A stretch of 12,305 nt of DNA, from positions 1-12,305 of the forward strand of contig JAITWC010000061.1 of assembly GCA_031285485.1 (NCBI GenBank), written 5' to 3'. The DNA is from Alistipes sp. (GTDB lineage Bacteria > Bacteroidota > Bacteroidia > Bacteroidales > Rikenellaceae). How positions within the stretch are numbered: the first letter of the stretch is position 1; the number at the start of each line of letters is the position of its first letter. Positions 8,127 to 12,305 of the stretch are shown here, piece after piece. The notes beneath the pieces were generated by a model, which was not told the origin of the DNA, did not search any database, and saw nothing but the letters and a program-made list of their open reading frames with translations. Made by a program: the position numbers and the translations under genes.

Positions 8127-8957
8127 CTAATACTCCAGTAGCGAGAGCATGCGTGCGGCGTAGCGGCGTCCCAACTCGCGGTAACCGGCAGCTGAAAAGT
8201 GAAGATTGTCGCGTGCCACAGCGCAACCGCTCGACGGGATCACCCATGCCTGGGGCACGGTGGCGGGTAGCGAACGAATGATTTCGTTCATCGACGCGCA
8301 CACACCTCCCTGATCGCCGTGAACCACCTCGCCCGCCAGCAGGGGCAACGAATCGGGTTCGAGACCCAGATCGGAGAGCAGGTTATTGTAGACGCCCTTC
8401 ACCTTGGCAGGCCACGTCGGGTCACCGGTGTTCGATTCGCCCTGATGTAGCAGTATGCCTTTGATAACACCCTTCTTCTGAGCTCTTTGCGCAAGCTCCA
8501 CGAGGCGGGCGTAGGGGTTGCCGCCGTAGGACTCGATCATGCCCTTCATCCAACCGGGAGCCGTGGCGGCATAGGAGGTGTAGTTGTCGCGGTCGAACAG
8601 TTCGATCTTGCAGCCGCCGATAGCCACCATCACAACGGCCACGCGCACGTTCTGCGGAAGGTTCTGCACCATAGTGCGACCGAACCAGTCCACAGGGCCG
8701 AGACCTGTGCCTGGCCGCGCCAGAGGTGGCACCGCGGTGTACCACTCACCCATCTTGCGCCCCACGTCGGGGAAGTCGACGGCCGAGAGCATCATGAACC
8801 GGGGGTCGACCCCCTCGCGGTCGATCTGTTCGGTGAGGCGGGCGTTACCCTCCATGTTGGACTGGCCGAAGCAGAGGTAGATGTGAAGATCTGGATCCTG
8901 GGCCACAGCAAAAAGCGGCATGGCACACACGAGTGCCGCAATAAAAATTCGTTTCAT
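8127..8957 (-). CDS. Secreted SASA/SGNH-type carbohydrate acetylesterase (CE6/CE20-like)
   Basis: The predicted enzyme removes O-acetyl groups from sugars in the periplasm or outside the cell. The start at 8957 gives MKRIFIAALVCAMPLFAVAQ, a clear type I signal peptide; ATG 8963 two codons upstream is an alternative. In the 276-residue product the SGNH-like blocks are in order: Ser33 in FGQSNMEG (nucleophile), Gly in VAIGG (about 114), Gln172 in LHQGESN, and Asp250/His253 in DNLHFS. This matches the sialate O-acetylesterase/SASA fold used by CE6 acetylxylan esterases and the CE20 xyloglucan acetylesterases; the sequence alone does not separate these. It is the first gene of a two-gene minus-strand operon with GH95, which points to deacetylation before side-chain removal. 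A Bacteroidetes -7 box lies about 43 nt upstream of the start. Confidence 0.87.
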   Translation of the reverse strand: MKRIFIAALVCAMPLFAVAQDPDLHIYLCFGQSNMEGNARLTEQIDREGVDPRFMMLSAVDFPDVGRKMGEWYTAVPPLARPGTGLGPVDWFGRTMVQNLPQNVRVAVVMVAIGGCKIELFDRDNYTSYAATAPGWMKGMIESYGGNPYARLVELAQRAQKKGVIKGILLHQGESNTGDPTWPAKVKGVYNNLLSDLGLEPDSLPLLAGEVVHGDQGGVCASMNEIIRSLPATVPQAWVIPSSGCAVARDNLHFSAAGYRELGRRYAARMLSLLEY

Positions 8958-9000
8958 AAGCATTTTTTAGTTTGCATGGTAGTTGTGTTGTCACATACGG

Positions 9001-9008
9001 CAAATGTA
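9001..9008 (-). promoter_or_regulatory. Bacteroidetes -7 box for the esterase-GH95 operon
   Basis: On the minus strand this reads TACATTTG, a perfect match to TAnnTTTG. It would place transcription start near 8995 and a leader of about 35-40 nt before ATG 8957. No clear TTTG -33 box is present at the expected distance, so the promoter may be weak or activator-dependent. Confidence 0.55.
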
Positions 9009-9034
9009 GTTAAAAAAGAAATCCGGGCGATTAA

Positions 9035-9065
9035 TTTGGAAATTTAATTTTTATATTTAATTTTG
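9035..9065 (+). promoter_or_regulatory. Bacteroidetes promoter of the TetR-efflux operon
   Basis: TTTG at 9035-9038, a 19-bp spacer and TAATTTTG at 9058-9065 match the Bacteroidetes -33/-7 consensus exactly. The start of transcription should fall near 9070, leaving fewer than about 10 nt before the first ATG (9078). Confidence 0.65.
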
Positions 9066-9072
9066 CAATTAA
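9057..9072. promoter_or_regulatory. Candidate TetR operator overlapping the -7 box
   Basis: TTAATT and AATTAA form 6-bp arms around a 4-bp centre, and the dyad covers the -7 box and probable transcription start of the TetR gene. Such placement is common for autorepression by TetR proteins. The region is very AT-rich, so a chance dyad is quite possible. Confidence 0.35.
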
Positions 9073-9077
9073 ATAAT

Positions 9078-9707
9078 ATGGTTAAAACAATGAAGACCGA
9101 GGGTGAATACATGGAAGCGCGCATTCTCAAGACAGCCGAGGATCTGTTTTTGGAGCAGGGTTTCGCAAAGACGACGATGGGGCAGATAGCCCACCGGGTG
9201 GGATGCAACCAAGCGCTGGTGCACTACTACTATCGCACGAAGGAGAAACTTTTCGAGCAGGTGTTCGAAGAGAAGATAAGCTACATAGCGGGCCACATTC
9301 TGGCCATTGACGAGGGCGAGGGAAGTTTCGAGGAGAAGATCGCGCGGATGGTGGGGGCGCATTTCGATTTCCTCGTCCAAAATCCCTTCTTCGTCCCTTT
9401 CATCGTCGGTGAACTGCTCGACAATCCCGGGCGATTCGCCCCCTTGCTCGACAGGCACGGGCACTATCCGCGGGAGATATTTTCCATGCTCGATGTCGAA
9501 CTTCAGCGCGAGGTGGCTCGGGGAACGATTCGGCCCATCACGACGTTCGACCTCGTGGCGACGGTCATGTCGCTCAACATTGCGCCGTTCCTCATGCTGC
9601 CCGCCGTGCGACACGTCACCACGTTGCCCGACGATGCGGCGGAGGAGTGGCTTGCGGCGCGGCGCGGCGAGATCATCGAAACGGTATTATCACGCATACG
9701 GTTATGA
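9078..9707 (+). CDS. TetR/AcrR-family regulator of the efflux operon
   Basis: The product is 209 residues from ATG 9078, the usual TetR size. Residues 12-30 (YMEARILKTAEDLFLEQGF) and the helix-turn-helix at about 31-52 (TTMGQIAHRVGCNQALVHYYY, then RTKEKLF) form the DNA-binding domain; the rest is a helical ligand-binding domain without a recognisable ligand motif. ATG 9090 and ATG 9111 are in-frame alternatives and, given the promoter at 9035-9065, would leave a more normal leader. The stop overlaps the next start (ATGA, 9704-9707), so it is translationally coupled to the TolC gene and very likely regulates the exporter and itself. Placement ahead of an HlyD/ABC exporter mirrors CecR upstream of YbhGFSR in E. 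coli. Confidence 0.9.
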   Translation: MVKTMKTEGEYMEARILKTAEDLFLEQGFAKTTMGQIAHRVGCNQALVHYYYRTKEKLFEQVFEEKISYIAGHILAIDEGEGSFEEKIARMVGAHFDFLVQNPFFVPFIVGELLDNPGRFAPLLDRHGHYPREIFSMLDVELQREVARGTIRPITTFDLVATVMSLNIAPFLMLPAVRHVTTLPDDAAEEWLAARRGEIIETVLSRIRL

Positions 9708-10987
9708 GACGAACAATTTTGGCGCTCCTGTGCGCAACGATGGCGGGAATGTCCGGCACGGCGCGGGCGCAGAAGGCGCATGTGACTATCGAAGATTGCT
9801 ACGATCGGGCACGGGCCAACTGGCCGGTGATCGGTCAGTTGGAACTGATCGATCGGACGGAGGGCTACTCGCTTGCCAACGCCGCGAAAGGGTGGCTGCC
9901 GCAGGTAACATTCTCGGCGCAGGCGAGCTACCAGTCCGACGTTACGACGCTGCCTTTCGATCCCGCGCAGTTGGGTTTCGCGGGGGTTAGCATCCCGACC
10001 CTGAGTCGTGACCAGTACGGTGTGCGGGTCGAGGTGGCCCAGACGCTGTGGGATGGCGGGGCGACGGGTGCCTGGCGCGAAGGAATAGGCGCCGCGGCGG
10101 AAGTCGAAAGGGCCGCCACCGAGGTGAGCCTCTACGCTCTCCGCGAGCGGGTGAACGGGCTGTTCTTCGGCATCGTTCTGACGGGCGAACAGCTCTCCCG
10201 GCTCGACGTTCTCACCCGCGATCTCGACGTGAACCTCGCGCGAGTGGAAGCCCTTGCACGGGGCGGCGTGGCGCAGCAGGCCGACGTCGACGCCCTGCGG
10301 ATCGAAGTTCTGAAAGCGGCGCAGCAGAGGGCCGCCATCGAGTCCACCCGCCGCGCCTACACCTCCATGCTGGCAACGCTCACCGGCCGGGAGTTCGACG
10401 ACGCGACCCGGTTCGTGAAACCCTCCGCCGGGCATCCCCACGGCGAATCGCAGCGTCCCGAACTGGCGCTGTTCGACGCCCGGATACGAGCTGTCGAGGC
10501 CCGGCGCCGGGGGCTCTACGCCGCCGTTACCCCGCGCCTCGGTCTTTTCGCCACGGGCGGTTACGGGAAACCGGGGCTCAATATGCTCGCGGACAGGTTC
10601 GATGCTTACTACGTGGTGGGGGCGCGCCTAAGTTGGAACATCGGCGGGCTCTACACCCGGCGCAACGACCGGCGGCAGTTGCTCTCCGACGTGCGGGGAG
10701 TGGAACTGCAACGCGAGGCGTTCATGCTCGGCACTCGGATGGACGAGGTACGGACGAGCAGCGAGATCGACAGGTGCCGCGAGCAGTTGCGCTACGACGA
10801 CGAGATAATCGCGCTCCGCGAGTCGGTGTTGCGCTCCTCGGAGGCGCGCATGGCGGGCGGAACGACGACGGGGAGCGACCTTGCCCGCGACATAAACGCG
10901 GTGGAGGCGGCTCGGCAGGACAAGCTCCTCCACGAGATGGAGCTGCTGAAGGCGATCTACGAATTGAAATTCACAACGAACAGATGA
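9704..10987 (+). CDS. TolC-family outer-membrane efflux protein
   Basis: The 427-residue product is the outer-membrane exit channel of a tripartite pump. ATG 9704 is chosen because it gives a type I signal peptide (MRRTILALLCATMAGMSGTARA, cleavage before Gln23) and overlaps the TetR stop by 4 nt. Mature sequence starts with VTIEDCYDRARANWPVIGQ, the usual first helix of outer-membrane efflux proteins, followed by the two OEP repeats of long amphipathic helices and short beta segments (for example VTFSAQASYQSDV and GLFATGGYGKPGLNML). The second repeat ends in a helix MELLKAIYELK, as in the family. The gene overlaps the HlyD start by 4 nt. Cargo is not predictable from this protein. Confidence 0.9.
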   Translation: MRRTILALLCATMAGMSGTARAQKAHVTIEDCYDRARANWPVIGQLELIDRTEGYSLANAAKGWLPQVTFSAQASYQSDVTTLPFDPAQLGFAGVSIPTLSRDQYGVRVEVAQTLWDGGATGAWREGIGAAAEVERAATEVSLYALRERVNGLFFGIVLTGEQLSRLDVLTRDLDVNLARVEALARGGVAQQADVDALRIEVLKAAQQRAAIESTRRAYTSMLATLTGREFDDATRFVKPSAGHPHGESQRPELALFDARIRAVEARRRGLYAAVTPRLGLFATGGYGKPGLNMLADRFDAYYVVGARLSWNIGGLYTRRNDRRQLLSDVRGVELQREAFMLGTRMDEVRTSSEIDRCREQLRYDDEIIALRESVLRSSEARMAGGTTTGSDLARDINAVEAARQDKLLHEMELLKAIYELKFTTNR

Positions 10988-11922
10988 TGAAAAGGCATGT
11001 TATTACGGCCGCGGCGGCACTGCTTGTCGCGTGCGGCGGCGGACCGAACGAATACGACGCCTCGGGAGTGTTCGAGGCGACCGAGGTGACGGTATCGGCG
11101 CGCGCGTCGGGCGAGCTGGTGTGGTTCGACCCCGCCGAGGGGCAAACCGTGGCGGCGGACGAGGCGGTGGGCCTCGTCGACACCACGCAGCTGTACCTCC
11201 AAAAGATGCAGCTGCTCGGCACGCTGCGGGCCGTGGACGCCCGCCGGTACGACGTCGGGCGTCAGGTGGCGTCGCTGGGCGAGCAGCTCTCGGCCCAGAG
11301 GCGCGAGCAGGCGCGGTTCGGGAACCTCGTGCGCGACGGTGCCGCCACGCAAAAACAGCTGGACGACATCGCCGCCGCCGTTGCAACGCTCGAAAAACAG
11401 TTGGCAGCCCAGACCGCGACCCTCGCCTCCGCCAACGCCTCCCTCGACGGCGAGGCGCAGGCCCTGGCCGCACAGCTCGCGCAGTTGGACGACCGGATCG
11501 CCAAGAGCGTCGTCGCGAGCCCGATAGACGGGACGGTGCTCGCCAGGTACGCCGAGCGGGGCGAACTCGCGGCGCAGGGGCGGGCGCTGTTCAAGGTGGC
11601 CGACCTCGAAAGGATGTTCCTGCGGGTCTACATCACCGCCGGCCAGCTCGCCTCGATCAGGCTCGGCCAGCGGGTGCGTGTGTTCGCCGATCCGGGCGGG
11701 GACGGGCGGCGGCGCGAGTACGCGGGCACGGTGAGCTGGATCTCCGACAGGGCGGAGTTCACGCCCAAGACCATCCAGACCCGCGACGAGCGTGCAAACC
11801 TCGTCTACGCGGTGAAGGTCGCCGTCCCGAACGACGGCTACATCCGGTCGGGAATGTACGGAGACATGGCCGTCGGCCCGGAGGCTGCTTCCGACGCGCC
11901 GGGAACAGGGGCCGGAGAGTGA
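10984..11922 (+). CDS. HlyD/YbhG-type periplasmic adaptor lipoprotein
   Basis: This is the membrane-fusion subunit that joins the ABC transporter to the TolC channel. The start is ATG 10984, overlapping the TolC stop by 4 nt, or ATG 10987 one codon later; the second gives MKRHVITAAAALLVAC with lipobox Cys16 (numbering below from it). A split lipoyl domain (about 30-65 and 172-205, with VVASPIDGTVL) flanks a coiled-coil hairpin at about 66-170 rich in Q/A/L/E. A beta-barrel region follows, with LRVYITAGQLASIRLGQRV and the segment EFTPKTIQTRDERANLVYAVKV, which is typical of YbhG-like adaptors beside ABC-2 exporters. The 311-residue length fits. The stop is followed after only 6 nt by the 42-bp repeat array, which separates this gene from the ATPase. 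GC content is very high (72% at 11461-11520). Confidence 0.9.
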   Translation: MMKRHVITAAAALLVACGGGPNEYDASGVFEATEVTVSARASGELVWFDPAEGQTVAADEAVGLVDTTQLYLQKMQLLGTLRAVDARRYDVGRQVASLGEQLSAQRREQARFGNLVRDGAATQKQLDDIAAAVATLEKQLAAQTATLASANASLDGEAQALAAQLAQLDDRIAKSVVASPIDGTVLARYAERGELAAQGRALFKVADLERMFLRVYITAGQLASIRLGQRVRVFADPGGDGRRREYAGTVSWISDRAEFTPKTIQTRDERANLVYAVKVAVPNDGYIRSGMYGDMAVGPEAASDAPGTGAGE

Positions 11923-11928
11923 AACATG

Positions 11929-12170
11929 CTTTCATCGCCCGATGAAACAGGGTTGAATGGTAAAAAACTACTTTCATCACTCGATGAAACATGTTTGCAG
12001 GGCGAAAAACTACTTTCACCAACCGATGAAACATGGTTCGAGGCCTGAAAACCACTTTCATCACCAGATGAAACCACCTTCGAGGGCAAAAAACCACTTT
12101 CATCACCCGATGAAACTTGTTTGCAGGGCGAAAACATACTTTCATCGCCCGATGAAACGGGCGTAAACAA
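11929..12170. repeat. Tandem 42-bp repeats, each with an 18-bp palindrome
   Basis: Units start at 11929, 11971, 12013, 12055, 12097 and 12139; the first five are exactly 42 bp and the last is cut to 32 bp, with a further CTTTC at 12171. Every unit begins with C followed by TTTCATC, four variable bases and GATGAAA; unit 3 has one broken pair (TTTCACC). The block from about position 33 of one unit into the next (GAAAAAC-N-A-CTTTCATC) is also conserved, while the middle of the linker varies. The array fills the 258-nt gap between the HlyD and ATPase genes. It could be a protein-binding array, a run of RNA hairpins or a REP-like element. It is too short-spaced and degenerate for a CRISPR. Confidence 0.9.
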
Positions 12171-12180
12171 CTTTCGGAAT

Positions 12181-12305
12181 ATGTGCGAAACAAAAGCGAT
12201 AACGGCGGAGGGCCTGACGAAGAGCTACGGCGGCGCGGGAGGAGGAGGCGGGACGGTGGAGGCCCTGCGGGGGCTGAGTTTTTCCGTGCGGCCGGGCGAG
12301 GTGTA
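12181..12305 (+). CDS. ABC transporter ATP-binding protein, N-terminus (partial)
   Basis: ATG 12181 opens a frame that runs off the right edge after about 41 codons: ITAEGLTKSYGG, a glycine-rich stretch, then VEALRGLSFSVRPGEVY. This is the standard start of an ABC nucleotide-binding domain, with the A-loop Tyr in KSYGG, ending just before the expected Walker A motif. The run AGGGGG between the A-loop and the next strand is longer than usual for the family. With TetR, TolC and HlyD genes upstream it should be the YbhF-like ATPase of an ABC-2 exporter, with permease genes beyond the window. No promoter was found in the repeat region before it. Confidence 0.85.
   Translation, partial: MCETKAITAEGLTKSYGGAGGGGGTVEALRGLSFSVRPGEV

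Noticed and set aside
11929..12170. CRISPR array
   Set aside because: The period is 42 bp with at most about 15 bp of non-repeated sequence, the repeats are degenerate and the linkers resemble one another; no cas genes are present.
11759..12193. Minus-strand repetitive proteins with 14-residue units across the palindrome array
   Set aside because: They run into the opposite strand of the HlyD gene, and their openness is explained by a palindromic unit whose length is a multiple of three.

Overview
The window looks like a chromosomal piece of a GC-rich Bacteroidales bacterium, plausibly an Alistipes/Rikenellaceae-type gut organism. The evidence is the protein families, lipoproteins with acidic residues after the lipobox cysteine, the absence of clear Shine-Dalgarno sites, and good matches to the Bacteroidetes promoter (TTTG, about 19 bp, TAnnTTTG). 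The genus is an inference.

Layout. (1) Positions 1-3225 hold an AT-richer secreted-protease island. It starts with the last 11 codons of a subtilase-like gene, then a frameshifted lipoprotein pseudogene (154-698), an intact paralogue of it (716-1237) and a complete S8 subtilase lipoprotein (1243-3225). A 51-nt near-perfect direct repeat at 1-51 and 3190-3240 shows that a related subtilase gene lies just upstream, so the island is a tandem array. (2) Positions 3344-8957 hold glycan-degradation genes. A secreted GH51-type alpha-L-arabinofuranosidase on + converges on a minus-strand pair: an SGNH/SASA-type esterase followed by a GH95 gene. The GH95 gene is interrupted by one in-frame amber codon. 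(3) From 9035 to the right edge is an efflux operon: TetR regulator, TolC-type outer-membrane protein, HlyD-type lipoprotein and the start of an ABC ATPase. Gene order resembles the E. coli CecR-YbhGFSR exporter, with a TolC gene added. The first three genes overlap by 4 nt at each junction, but a 258-nt gap before the ATPase holds five full copies and one partial copy of a 42-bp repeat, each carrying a palindrome of type TTTCATC-N4-GATGAAA.

How the genes may work together. The small lipoproteins probably assist or restrain the adjacent subtilase at the cell surface, as PrcB does for dentilisin in Treponema denticola (inference by analogy). GH51, GH95 and the esterase would strip arabinose, fucose (or L-galactose) and acetyl groups from plant polysaccharide side chains. 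The TetR protein probably controls the tripartite pump and itself through a dyad over its own -7 box.

Most worth a second look: the 42-bp palindrome array inside the efflux operon, the subtilase/lipoprotein tandem cassette, the 1-nt deletion that lies exactly in a perfect 12-bp hairpin, and the amber codon in GH95. Apart from the 258-nt repeat gap there is no gene-free stretch longer than about 120 nt.
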